A stretch of DNA of 64,000 bases, from positions 4,864,001 through 4,928,000 of the forward strand of contig NZ_CP127162.1 of the NCBI RefSeq assembly GCF_030263935.1, read 5' to 3'. The notes under the pieces are model-generated. The model ran no database searches and had not been told where the DNA came from. It saw nothing but the letters and a program-made list of their open reading frames with translations. The translations under genes and the position numbers were made by a program. Origin of the DNA: Paenibacillus polygoni. Lineage in GTDB: Bacteria > Bacillota > Bacilli > Paenibacillales > Paenibacillaceae. The first letter of the stretch is position 1. The number at the start of each line of letters is the position of its first letter. Positions 48,253-56,302 of the stretch are shown piece by piece.

Positions 48253-49176
48253 CTACTTTTTCATTTTAGGATCGAGCGCATCTCGTAGCCCGTCACCAAT
48301 CAAGTTAATCGATACAACGGTAATCAGAATACACATGCCTGGCGGAATCCAGAGCCACGGTCTCTTTCGAAACTCAATGAGTCCATTTGCCTCTGAGATC
48401 AAATTTCCCCATGACGGAGTAGGCGGAACAACCCCAAGACCTAACCAACTAAGTGCGGATTCTGACAAAATAGCGCCTGCAACACCAAGGGTTGCAGATA
48501 CGATAATAATAGGAATGGTATTCGGAAGCAGATGTTTGAAAATTTTACGATGGTCACGCAGACCTAAAGCTTCTGTGGCCTGCATAAATTCTTGTTCTCT
48601 CAGCGTCAGTATTTGTCCGCGAACAAGTCTTGCTAAGCTTGGCCATGATAAGACACCGAGAATAAGCATCAGAAAATAGATTCGTTTTTCCGGAGGAATC
48701 TTCAAATCTGACATAATCGCACCCAAGATGATGAGCAAAGGTAGCGAAGGCAGTGACATAAATATTTCAGCAATACGCATAATAAATGAATCCAGGAACT
48801 TCTTGTAGAAGCCGGCAAGTGCGCCGAGTACCGAACCAATTATGACTGATATTGCTGTTGCAATCACCCCGACCAGTATGGATACACGTCCTGCCAGCAT
48901 GACACGAAGCAGAACATCCCTGCCAAGTTTATCGGTGCCAAGCCAATGTGCACTGCTAGGCGGATTATTTTTATCAGCCACATTATAATCATAAAGATTG
49001 TAAGGTGATATTTTAGGGCCTAAAAAACAAATTAGGACCATCAACACTAAAATGAAAAGTCCAGCTATAGCAAGACGGTTTTGGGAGAACCTGCGCAGAA
49101 CAACTCTCCAAGGTGAATCCGGCCGCTTCGCTGGGACTTGAGCTTTCGACTTTAAAGGTGCAGCCTCAATTGACAT
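48253..49176 (-). CDS. oppC: Oligopeptide ABC transporter permease OppC
   Basis: 307 residues; N-terminal OppC_N segment (FSQNRLAIAGLFILVLMVLI), LGTDKLGRDVLLRVMLAGRVS and the EAA loop EALGLRDHRKIFKHLLPNTI. About six membrane helices. Forms the import channel with OppB. Confidence 0.95.
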   Translation of the reverse strand: MSIEAAPLKSKAQVPAKRPDSPWRVVLRRFSQNRLAIAGLFILVLMVLICFLGPKISPYNLYDYNVADKNNPPSSAHWLGTDKLGRDVLLRVMLAGRVSILVGVIATAISVIIGSVLGALAGFYKKFLDSFIMRIAEIFMSLPSLPLLIILGAIMSDLKIPPEKRIYFLMLILGVLSWPSLARLVRGQILTLREQEFMQATEALGLRDHRKIFKHLLPNTIPIIIVSATLGVAGAILSESALSWLGLGVVPPTPSWGNLISEANGLIEFRKRPWLWIPPGMCILITVVSINLIGDGLRDALDPKMKK

Positions 49177-49187
49177 GACATCTCCTC

Positions 49188-50150
49188 CTACTTCAACCTT
49201 ATTCTAGGGTCTGCAACACCGTAGAGCACATCAGATATTAACGTTCCAATCAACGTCAGTGCAGCCAAGAAAATCGTGAACCCAAGCATAAACGGATAAT
49301 CTCGCATCGTGATGGATTCTAGATAAACTTGCCCTACGCCTGGCCATACAAAGATTTTCTCCAGGATGATTGCCCCCGAGAACAATGCAGGAAGTTCAAA
49401 TCCCATGAGTGTGATTGCAGGAAGCATTGCATTGCGAAGTGCGTGCTTAAAAATTACCGTTCTTTCTTTAAGACCTTTTGCCCTGGCCGTCCGAATATAA
49501 TCCTGTCGAATGACCTCAAGCATGCTTGTTCTGAAATAACGAGTGAGGCTTCCTGTACTTAACATGGTTAGTACAAGAACCGGTAAGAACATGTGATCAG
49601 CTACATCAACGATATAGTCCCAAGTAGATCCTGCTTGTCCTGCTGTAGTCATTCCGCCTACAGGGAAGAGCGCCCAATCTACTGCCATAAACTTAATGAG
49701 TATTAAACCTATAAAAAACGATGGCAAAGACATACATAAAAATACGAATAAAGTCATTAACTTATCAAAAAGAGAGTACTGAAATTTAGCAGAGAATACA
49801 CCCGCAACAATGGCGATGATCCAACTGAACATCATACTGAAGAAAGCAATAAGAAAAGAGTTCCATACATAATCTCCAATGACATCGGTGACAGGACGTT
49901 TATGCTGCAAGGAATCGCCCATATTAGCGGTGAGCATGTTTCCGACCCATATGAAATATCGCTGCACAGGATCTTTATCAAGTCCATATATTTTCTCCAA
50001 CTGCTGAGCTTTTTCTGCTGTCATATTGGGATTTTGCTGAGAAGTAATGTAGTCCCCTGGAACAAGAGCTGTAATTGCAAATACAAGAATAGTAATTCCG
50101 ATCATTGTCGGAATCATTTGCAGCAGCCTCCGGATAATATACTGCTTCAT
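49188..50150 (-). CDS. oppB: Oligopeptide ABC transporter permease OppB
   Basis: 320 residues from the ATG at 50150, after GGGAGGAA; a longer frame to 50216 would run into the intercistronic hairpin. MKQYIIRRLLQMIPTMIGIT is the classic start, with the EAA loop TARAKGLKERTVIFKHALRN. 11 bp before oppC. Confidence 0.95.
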   Translation of the reverse strand: MKQYIIRRLLQMIPTMIGITILVFAITALVPGDYITSQQNPNMTAEKAQQLEKIYGLDKDPVQRYFIWVGNMLTANMGDSLQHKRPVTDVIGDYVWNSFLIAFFSMMFSWIIAIVAGVFSAKFQYSLFDKLMTLFVFLCMSLPSFFIGLILIKFMAVDWALFPVGGMTTAGQAGSTWDYIVDVADHMFLPVLVLTMLSTGSLTRYFRTSMLEVIRQDYIRTARAKGLKERTVIFKHALRNAMLPAITLMGFELPALFSGAIILEKIFVWPGVGQVYLESITMRDYPFMLGFTIFLAALTLIGTLISDVLYGVADPRIRLK

Positions 50151-50174
50151 AATATTCCTCCCGGGATATAAGTG

Positions 50175-50208
50175 GATAAGCTCAGCTCTTGCGAGAGCTG
50201 AGCTTATC
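50175..50208 (-). promoter_or_regulatory. oppA-oppB intercistronic hairpin
   Basis: GATAAGCTCAGCTCT and AGAGCTGAGCTTATC make a perfect 15-bp stem with a 4-base loop, between the oppA stop (50232) and the oppB ribosome site. There is no T-run, so it more likely protects the oppA 3' end or partly attenuates, giving more binding protein than permease. Confidence 0.7.
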
Positions 50209-50231
50209 ATTTTCATGCTGGGCTATATGTC

Positions 50232-51983
50232 TTATTCTCCGATTTCTGCTTTGTAAAGACTATAAGTAAATCTTTTATAAGGGGTAATTTCCAGACCATT
50301 AATTCGTCCGTTAATTGCCCATCCATCTCTTCTTTGGTACATCAAGATATCTGCAATATCTTGATTGAGCACTTGATAAGCCTTAGCGTAAATTTCTTTA
50401 CGTTTCTCTATATCAAGTGCTTTTTTACCTTGCTTCATCAAATCGTCGTACTCTTTATTAGAGTAATGCACACGATTCTGTGCTCCATTTGTAGTGTATA
50501 CAGTGCTATCAGGATCTGGAGTAAGTCCCCAAGCCATGAAGTACATATCGTATTCGCTCTTATCTAATTTATCTAGAATTGCGTTGAAATCGAGCGTTTC
50601 TGCATTCACTTTAATTCCAAGTTCTTGATAATTAGCAATCATGATTGGCAGAAGCGCATCCACTACTGGATTATCTGCCGTACCAGAGAAATCAATTGTG
50701 AATTGCTCACCATCTTTTTCACGAATACCATCCTTGCCAACAGTCCAGCCAGCTTCATCTAACAATGATTTTGCTTTTTCAATATCAAAGTCATAAGCTT
50801 CAATACCTTCACTTGTGTATGCCCAAGATTCTTTGGACTGAGGAATATTGATAACATCAGCAAACTTACCGTATACTGCCTCTACAATCTCTGCACGATT
50901 CAGACCGAATACAAGTGCTTGACGTACTTTTGGATCTTGGAATTTTGCTCTTTCATGGTTCATACCAACATAACCGTAACCGTTTGTAGGGAAGATATTT
51001 AAATCAAGGAATCCAAGAGTTTGAATTTCTTCTACATTATCTTCATCTACAGTGACCATATCCATATCAATCTCACCGGATGTAAGCATTGCGAGTTTTG
51101 TCTCGTCAGTAGTAGATTTGTAAATTACATTTTTGATTTTTGGTGCACCTAGGAAGTAATTTTCATTTGCTTCAAAAACAACTTGTTGTCCTGGCTGGAA
51201 GGATTTCATAACATACTGTCCAGAACCAACCGGCTTGTCATTTAATGCTTTTACAGAATCAAGATTACCTTGTTTGTAATCTTTTCCATAGTAAGCTTCA
51301 GGCATAAAAGGAATACCACCTAAAAAGTCTTTGGTAAGAGCCGTAACTTCAGTAACTTCTACTTCTACTGTGTTGTCATTAACAATCGTTACGCCGGAGA
51401 TTTCATTAGCTTTACCATCGTAATATTCTTGTCCGCCTTTAATGTAGTAAGACAATGCATCCGAAGGACCGTCGTAGCTCTTATCATGAAGAACTTTTAA
51501 AGAGAAATAGAAATCTTTAACACTTAGCGGTGTGCCGTCAGTGTAAGTTACACCTGGTTTCAGTTTGAAAGTATACTTCAAACCATCTTCACTAACATCA
51601 ATGCTCTCTGCAAGATGATCAGAATATGTGCCATCGCCATTAATTGTTTGGAAACCGTCAAAAAGGATGTCATTAACCATATAATCATAAGCAGAATCTT
51701 GGAAAAGCGGGTTAAATACGCCTTTAGGAGAAGTAACCCCTACAATCAAAGTATCAGTACGACTTGTTGCCGGACCTGGGTTAGCAGACATATCCGCTGC
51801 TTCAAACAATCCATCGTTCTTTGTAGCATCTTCAGCAGGTGCTTCTGGCGTCTCTGGTGCTGGTGTTTCTGTGTTTGGTGTTTCCCCCGGAGTTGGTTCT
51901 GCCGTTTGTCCGCCAGCGCATGCTGCAAGTACCGTTACCAGCATAAGCATGATCACTAGCATTAGCGAAAATCTCTTTCTCAT
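50232..51983 (-). CDS. oppA: Oligopeptide-binding lipoprotein OppA
   Basis: 583 residues. Signal peptide with lipobox LAAC (Cys about 22), a Thr/Pro/Glu linker (about 27-50), then the SBP_bac_5 fold (GLKYTFKLKPGVTYTDGTPL, KVRQALVFGLNRAEIVEAVYG). Captures peptides for OppBCDF. GAGGAGG precedes the ATG. First gene of oppABCDF. Confidence 0.95.
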   Translation of the reverse strand: MRKRFSLMLVIMLMLVTVLAACAGGQTAEPTPGETPNTETPAPETPEAPAEDATKNDGLFEAADMSANPGPATSRTDTLIVGVTSPKGVFNPLFQDSAYDYMVNDILFDGFQTINGDGTYSDHLAESIDVSEDGLKYTFKLKPGVTYTDGTPLSVKDFYFSLKVLHDKSYDGPSDALSYYIKGGQEYYDGKANEISGVTIVNDNTVEVEVTEVTALTKDFLGGIPFMPEAYYGKDYKQGNLDSVKALNDKPVGSGQYVMKSFQPGQQVVFEANENYFLGAPKIKNVIYKSTTDETKLAMLTSGEIDMDMVTVDEDNVEEIQTLGFLDLNIFPTNGYGYVGMNHERAKFQDPKVRQALVFGLNRAEIVEAVYGKFADVINIPQSKESWAYTSEGIEAYDFDIEKAKSLLDEAGWTVGKDGIREKDGEQFTIDFSGTADNPVVDALLPIMIANYQELGIKVNAETLDFNAILDKLDKSEYDMYFMAWGLTPDPDSTVYTTNGAQNRVHYSNKEYDDLMKQGKKALDIEKRKEIYAKAYQVLNQDIADILMYQRRDGWAINGRINGLEITPYKRFTYSLYKAEIGE

Positions 51984-52726
51984 GAAAATCCTCCTCTTAA
52001 ATTTCTATAAATGCTTATAAATTATCAGGATAAAATATATGAAAATTATCCATGAATAATTACAGAGTTACTAAATTTGTGAAGTATTATCATGATGCTA
52101 GGAAAACGAAGTAAGGCAGGAATGATGAATAAATAAGTGGTGAATACGAACTAATAAATGGATTGCATTTATACGAATCTAAATATGTAGAGTATCCTTG
52201 GTGTGAGGTTATAATGAATAATAAAAAAAGCGGAAATCTAGTGCTAGAGATGCATACTTTTAGACCATCGGTCAATAAATGTAATATCATCCTATTAATT
52301 GGTATTAAATAATTTATTTAATGATACGTGTAAATTTTACTAACGTCAATGTTTTTTTACATCCCATTGATATTTAACGTTTATTTCTGTTTATAAGGGG
52401 TAAAGGTTTAATTAATTCCATGATGTACGGATTATTAGATGACAGTATATTGTTATATCTAATAAAAGGATTGTCTATATATAACATCTACATTACACAT
52501 AAAATGGAAATTGAATATTAGTGTGAGTAAACATAACGCCTATTAAATCAAGATGAAGATGGTACTAGCGTTATTGTCAGCAGAGGGCGGATTAGAGATC
52601 TTTTAATGAATTGTGGTTATATGATTACTTTTATTAGAACTTTTTCCCTATTATACAATTCTACTTATTTATTTCAACTACCCTATACGCTGAATTGTAA
52701 ACATCCTGTGAAAACTTTCATGAAAA
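51984..52726. other. AT-rich intergenic region upstream of oppA
   Basis: No gene is supported. A 32-codon plus-strand frame at 52214 (MNNKKSGNLVLEMHTFRPSV) has a weak ribosome site and is not called. The opp promoter should lie in the first 150 bp but no single element stands out. Confidence 0.5.
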
Positions 52727-52754
52727 TAAAAAAAGATCCTACATAAGCAGGACC
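52727..52754 (-). terminator. Distal terminator of the CwlK-like gene
   Basis: GGTCCT and AGGATC arms with TTTTTTT following on the minus strand. It lies about 280 bp beyond the stop at 53029, leaving a long 3' region that includes a repeat tract. Confidence 0.55.
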
Positions 52755-52776
52755 ATATAATATCAATTTAAATCCA

Positions 52777-52869
52777 GTTCATAACTCCATTAAAACGTAA
52801 ACGTCTGTAACTATATAGACAAAAGAACCATTTCGATCTATATATATTCTGATTAAAGAAAATAAAGGG
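52777..52869. repeat. Diverged ~93-bp direct repeat, copy A
   Basis: Shares TTCATAACTC, ATTAAAAC, TGTAACTATATA, GAACCATTT, CTGATTAAAG and AAAGG in the same order with copy B at 53778-53870, with small gaps. The two copies bracket the CwlK-like gene. Nature unknown. Confidence 0.7.
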
Positions 52870-52904
52870 ATCAAAAAATTGGTTCGTTTATAAACCTTTC
52901 TTAC

Positions 52905-53028
52905 GTTAACTACTTCTATTATTTCTATTTCTACTATTTCTACTTCTACTACTTTAACTACCTCTATTACTTCAACTACTTCAACTGCTTCTTCAACTTC
53001 CTCTTCAACTTCTGCTACTTCTTCTCAT
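52905..53028. repeat. Degenerate TTCTAC/TTCAAC repeat tract
   Basis: A purine/pyrimidine-biased stretch built from variants of TTCTAC, TTCAAC and TTCTATT immediately after the CwlK-like stop codon. On the minus strand it stays open in the +1 frame relative to the gene (EEVAEVEEEVEEAVEVVEV...), suggesting repeat expansion past a frameshifted acidic tail. Confidence 0.7.
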
Positions 53029-53658
53029 TCATTCTTCGCTTGCTTCTAAATCTTCAGAGTCTAGTTTATATCCGGGTGGTCTTTTACCGCGCTGCAACTC
53101 AGCTATACTGTAACCAAAATCATACTGAAGATGAGGGTAGTCTGGAAAACTGGCCCAATCTCCTCCCCATTCAAATCCGAGTTCTTTCGCGATTGCTACA
53201 ATCTCCATCCAATCTGACTTCCCATTTCTATTCCCATCATGGTCCATATCCCATATCACTTTATCTGCCGAGACCCTAATCGCAAAATCAATGGCGAGTC
53301 CATAATTATGATACGATTCTCCGCCTCTAGCAGAAGTTACAATCTGCCCTGCGGTGGATCGTCCTTGTTCAAAGAGTTCATCTTGCCTCTCTTCACTCCG
53401 GTATCCTTCTGTAATGATGATCTTTATTCCGCTCTTTCTTGCTCGCTCTACTAACTGGTTTTGCTTTTCAGCAACAACGGGGTGTAATCCCGTTACTTCA
53501 AACTGTTCTTCTGTAACCTCTCTAAAAAAAGGAAGGCTCCAATGAATACGGAAAGTGTCCGACTGCGAAATATAATATACAAGTCCCAAGAGCAACAGCA
53601 TTAACAGTAAACGTCCTGAAGTCCCCCGTCTTTGATGTGTTTGCCTTCTCATAACCAC
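53029..53658 (-). CDS. M15-family peptidase, CwlK-like
   Basis: 209 residues with a membrane anchor (about 17-34) and an M15C domain: TEGYRSEERQDELFEQGRS, ESYHNYGLAIDFAI (zinc His and Asp) and YPHLQYDFG (third ligand). Such enzymes are L-alanyl-D-glutamate or D,D-peptidases of the wall. The tail SEDLEASEE is acidic and leads into the repeat tract. Flanked by two copies of a noncoding repeat. Confidence 0.9.
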   Translation of the reverse strand: MVMRRQTHQRRGTSGRLLLMLLLLGLVYYISQSDTFRIHWSLPFFREVTEEQFEVTGLHPVVAEKQNQLVERARKSGIKIIITEGYRSEERQDELFEQGRSTAGQIVTSARGGESYHNYGLAIDFAIRVSADKVIWDMDHDGNRNGKSDWMEIVAIAKELGFEWGGDWASFPDYPHLQYDFGYSIAELQRGKRPPGYKLDSEDLEASEE

Positions 53659-53777
53659 TCCTATATTCTATCTATTCTATCGTTAAATTTTGTCTAAATA
53701 GATAAATCACAATGTTGTTTCAACATCTCCATAGTTAATAGCCACTTTATATCAATAGATTAAAGAATCAAATCAAT

Positions 53778-53870
53778 TTCATAACTCATTAAAACAATAA
53801 ATTTGTAACTATATATAGATAAATAGAACCATTTTGATTTATATATACTCCTGATTAAAGCAACTAAAGG
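53778..53870. repeat. Diverged ~93-bp direct repeat, copy B
   Basis: Partner of 52777-52869 (see there), lying between the rpsR terminator and the CwlK-like gene, so it may contain that gene's promoter. Confidence 0.7.
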
Positions 53871-53913
53871 TATTATGAAATTTATTCAAACGTATGTAAT
53901 TATTAAAACAAAA

Positions 53914-53945
53914 AAAACAACCTGCTGTAAACAGCAGGTTGTTTT
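53914..53945 (-). terminator. Terminator of rpsF-ssb-rpsR
   Basis: AACAACCTGCTG and CAGCAGGTTGTT arms around TAAA, T-run on the minus strand, 20 bp past rpsR. Confidence 0.9.
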
Positions 53946-53963
53946 CGATCACTGAACCTGAAA

Positions 53964-54233
53964 CTATTCAGTTGTGTACGGAAGCAATGCGATTTGACGG
54001 GAGCGTTTGATTGCAATCGTCAGCATGCGTTGGTATTTTGCACTCGTGCCAGTAACACGACGTGGCAAAATTTTTCCGCGTTCACTGATAAATTTACGAA
54101 GCAGGTCCGTATCTTTATAGTCAATGTGAGTAATTTTGTTTACAGTGAAGAAACAAACTTTACGACGTTTATTACGGCCACCACGGCGTGCTGGTCTTTT
54201 ATCGTCTCCGCCTTCTCTTTGTTTGAAGCCCAT
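53964..54233 (-). CDS. rpsR: 30S ribosomal protein S18
   Basis: 89 residues; [20 protein letters not shown] and [20 protein letters not shown] are diagnostic. Third gene of rpsF-ssb-rpsR, 19 bp after ssb. Confidence 0.97.
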   Translation of the reverse strand: MGFKQREGGDDKRPARRGGRNKRRKVCFFTVNKITHIDYKDTDLLRKFISERGKILPRRVTGTSAKYQRMLTIAIKRSRQIALLPYTTE

Positions 54234-54252
54234 GCTATTCAGTCCTTCCTAA

Positions 54253-54738
54253 TTAAAATGGCAAATCATCATCCGAAATATCAATCGGTTTACCGTCATC
54301 CGAAAAAGGATCCTGATTGTTCCGTGAGAAATTGTTGTTCCCTCGGTTACCGTTGCCGCTGCCTCCGAATGAAGGCTCTTCACGCACAGTTCCACCGCTA
54401 TTTGTGTTGCCACCATCACGGCTAGATTCCAAGAAACGAACGTTATCAGCGATAACTTCAGTAACGTATACACGTTTACCTTCGTTATTCTCATAATTAC
54501 GTACTTGAATGCGTCCCTCGACGGCTGTTAGACGGCCTTTACGCAAATAATTTGCACAAGTTTCCGCTAGCTGTCTCCAGGTAACGACCGGTATAAAATC
54601 AGCTTCCCGTTCTCCACCTTGACTTGTAAACGGACGGTCTACAGCAAGTGTGAATTGAGTCACGGCTACTCCAGCAGGAGTATAACGTAATTCAGGATCA
54701 CGGGTTAACCGGCCAATCAGAATGACTCGGTTCAACAA
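54253..54738 (-). CDS. ssb: Single-stranded DNA-binding protein
   Basis: 161 residues: an OB fold ([41 protein letters not shown]), a Gly/Asn-rich linker and the acidic tip DISDDDLPF that recruits replication partners. This is the essential SsbA type, as shown by its place between rpsF and rpsR. Confidence 0.97.
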   Translation of the reverse strand: MLNRVILIGRLTRDPELRYTPAGVAVTQFTLAVDRPFTSQGGEREADFIPVVTWRQLAETCANYLRKGRLTAVEGRIQVRNYENNEGKRVYVTEVIADNVRFLESSRDGGNTNSGGTVREEPSFGGSGNGNRGNNNFSRNNQDPFSDDGKPIDISDDDLPF

Positions 54739-54789
54739 TCTAATCCCCTCCTTCTGAGCGTAATTATTACAAAAATCATGTTTTACGGA

Positions 54790-55074
54790 TTAAGCAACAT
54801 CGTTTGTGATGAGATAACGAATTACTTCGTCAGAAATTTTCATGAGACGTTCCAACTCGGAAACGACAGCTGGTTCAGCGTTGAAGTTAACCAACACATA
54901 GTGACCATCACGGAATTTCTTAATCTCATACGCAAGACGGCGTTTACCCAAAACGTCATGTTTTGTAATTTCCCCGCCATTGGAGATGATGCCTTGGAAT
55001 TTTTCGACTGCAGCTTGAACAGCTTCTTGTTCAATATCAGGACGAATAATGTACATCACTTCATATTTGCGCAT
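54790..55074 (-). CDS. rpsF: 30S ribosomal protein S6
   Basis: 94-95 residues from the ATG at 55074 (MRKYEVMYIIRPDIEQEAVQ), with AAGGAGGTG upstream. An upstream extension to 55149 is not S6-like. Contains GKRRLAYEIKKFRDGHYVLV. First gene of the operon. Confidence 0.97.
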   Translation of the reverse strand: MRKYEVMYIIRPDIEQEAVQAAVEKFQGIISNGGEITKHDVLGKRRLAYEIKKFRDGHYVLVNFNAEPAVVSELERLMKISDEVIRYLITNDVA

Positions 55075-55086
55075 AACTATACACCT

Positions 55087-55102
55087 CCTTATGGACATAA
55101 GG
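55087..55102 (-). promoter_or_regulatory. Palindrome overlapping the rpsF Shine-Dalgarno
   Basis: CCTTATG-TC-CATAAGG on the minus strand pairs into part of the AAGGAGG ribosome site. It could mask it; an autoregulatory S6:S18 leader is known for this operon, but I do not see that motif clearly. Confidence 0.35.
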
Positions 55103-55274
55103 CCCTCTAGCTTAGCTGAGAGCAAGGAACGAGAATAAACTCGCACCACTCCAATATAACATTTTCATGGTATGAGTGCAAGCACATGTTCTCTTTTACC
55201 ATTAGATAATCCAACATGATTGTAATCGGATCTGCGCACAATAAGGAAGCAATACAATATAAGGAGGGATACGA

Positions 55275-55469
55275 ATGGGTGAAAGAACAGAATTCGAACC
55301 AGGAGATAAAGCACCAAACGACGGCGAATATACTGAGGTTGGGGAGGCCAGTTTTCACACAGAAATCAACAATCCCAAACGAGTGAAGCTGAAAAAAGGC
55401 GATCCGTTCCCAGAAACAACGAATAAAGATCGTAAATGGAAGAAGCTTACCAAAGCCCGGGTTCATTAA
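55275..55469 (+). CDS. YjzC-family small protein
   Basis: 64 residues; FEPGDKAPNDGEYTEVGE and the basic tail KKGDPFPETTNKDRKWKKL match the YjzC family of Bacillales. AAGGAGGG lies at good distance. Function unknown. Confidence 0.85.
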   Translation: MGERTEFEPGDKAPNDGEYTEVGEASFHTEINNPKRVKLKKGDPFPETTNKDRKWKKLTKARVH

Positions 55470-55510
55470 TCATTAACGGATAAGTAAAATAAAATTATTT
55501 GTAACTCACG

Positions 55511-55539
55511 TTTATTTTTCTCATTACCGGACATAATAC
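55511..55539 (+). promoter_or_regulatory. Promoter-like element before possible small mRNA
   Basis: TTTATT, 17-bp spacer, TAATAC on the plus strand, 250 bp upstream of a strong plus-strand terminator. Confidence 0.35.
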
Positions 55540-55565
55540 AGTTAAGGCAGTGCTCAAGGAGAGGT

Positions 55566-55637
55566 GTGGTTCCGTTGGATGTATTGAAGACCGAGCCGGA
55601 CATTCGCTTAGAGGAGGGTCTTGATCGTGGCAAATAG
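55566..55637 (+). CDS. Possible 23-codon ORF
   Basis: GTG start at 55566 directly after AAGGAGAG, reading MVPLDVLKTEPDIRLEEGLD plus RGK. A second 20-codon frame (MDSDARVLLGSTPSFLRIVT) lies at 55670-55732. Unrecognised; the ribosome site and flanking promoter and terminator are the only support. Confidence 0.3.
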   Translation: MVPLDVLKTEPDIRLEEGLDRGK

Positions 55638-55769
55638 AAGCGGAAGGTAATGTGCGGAAGATGAAATAAATGGATTCAGATGCACGAGTATTGCTTGGCA
55701 GTACACCGAGTTTCTTACGAATTGTTACGTAATAGATGTTTTCTTTACCATAACGCACTGCCTTCCGAG

Positions 55770-55796
55770 AAGGACCCTACTAGGGTCCTTTTTTGG
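55770..55796 (+). terminator. Strong plus-strand terminator
   Basis: AAGGACCCTA and AGGGTCCTT then TTTTTT. It would end either a long yjzC transcript or the possible small RNA that starts near 55545. Confidence 0.85.
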
Positions 55797-55865
55797 TATT
55801 TTTAAAAAGTAAGTATCTTTAAACAAACACCTGGAACGTACAACAGCAAAAGTCTCCATATACGA

Positions 55866-55897
55866 AAAAACCTCTTACGTTGTAAACGTAAGAGGTG
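55866..55897 (-). terminator. Terminator of tRNA-Ser
   Basis: ACCTCTTACG and CGTAAGAGGT arms, TTTTTTCG on the minus strand, about 40 bp past the tRNA. Confidence 0.85.
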
Positions 55898-55935
55898 CGT
55901 CCGTATTTTAGGTTAGGTTCAATCATTTAGTTAAA

Positions 55936-56027
55936 TGGCGGAAAGAGAGGGATTCGAACCCTCGCACGCCGCAAGGCGCCTAACTGATTTCGAGTCAGTC
56001 CCCTTATAACCTCTTGGGTACCTTTCC
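55936..56027 (-). tRNA. tRNA-Ser (CGA)
   Basis: 92 nt with encoded CCA. Acceptor GGAAAGG/TCTTTCC, anticodon stem ACTGA/TCAGT with loop CTCGAAA (anticodon CGA), a long variable arm (GCGCCTTGCGGCGT region) as in class II tRNAs, and T-arm GAGGGTTCGAATCCCTC. Confidence 0.95.
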
Positions 56028-56092
56028 GCAGCAAAATTCATTATATCAAAAAAGTCTTCTAATAGCAAGAAGGGATTGCTGCAGTCTGCTTC

Positions 56093-56302
56093 TTATTCTG
56101 ACTGAGGCTCTTCAGATGAGCGAAGTACTTTTTTGAAGTTTTTTTCAAATTTTGCTCTAGGAACTAGCACACTATGCTTACATCCAACACACTTAATCCG
56201 GATATCCATTCCCATACGTATGATCTCCATCTCATTGCTTCCGCAAGGGTGTGGTTTCTTCATTTGTACGATGTCTCCAAGATCATAAATTTTACGCTCC
56301 AC
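56093..56302 (-). CDS. DUF951 family protein
   Basis: About 69 residues if started at the GTG at 56302 (reading ERKIYDLGDIVQMKKPHPCG after it), with AGGAG 9 bp upstream; ATGs at 56311 and 56323 are alternatives. Residues KKPHPCGSNEMEIIRMGMDI and IKCVGCKHSVLVPRAKFEK are the DUF951 signature with Cys residues. Function unknown. Overlaps the mscS end. Confidence 0.85.
   Translation of the reverse strand: MERKIYDLGDIVQMKKPHPCGSNEMEIIRMGMDIRIKCVGCKHSVLVPRAKFEKNFKKVLRSSEEPQSE

Noticed and set aside
52905..53028. Repeat tract considered as a CRISPR array
   Set aside because: Units are 6 bp and degenerate, with no spacers; no cas genes nearby.
55495..55758. 87-codon minus-strand frame
   Set aside because: No ribosome site, unlikely composition, and opposite to the plus-strand promoter/terminator pair.
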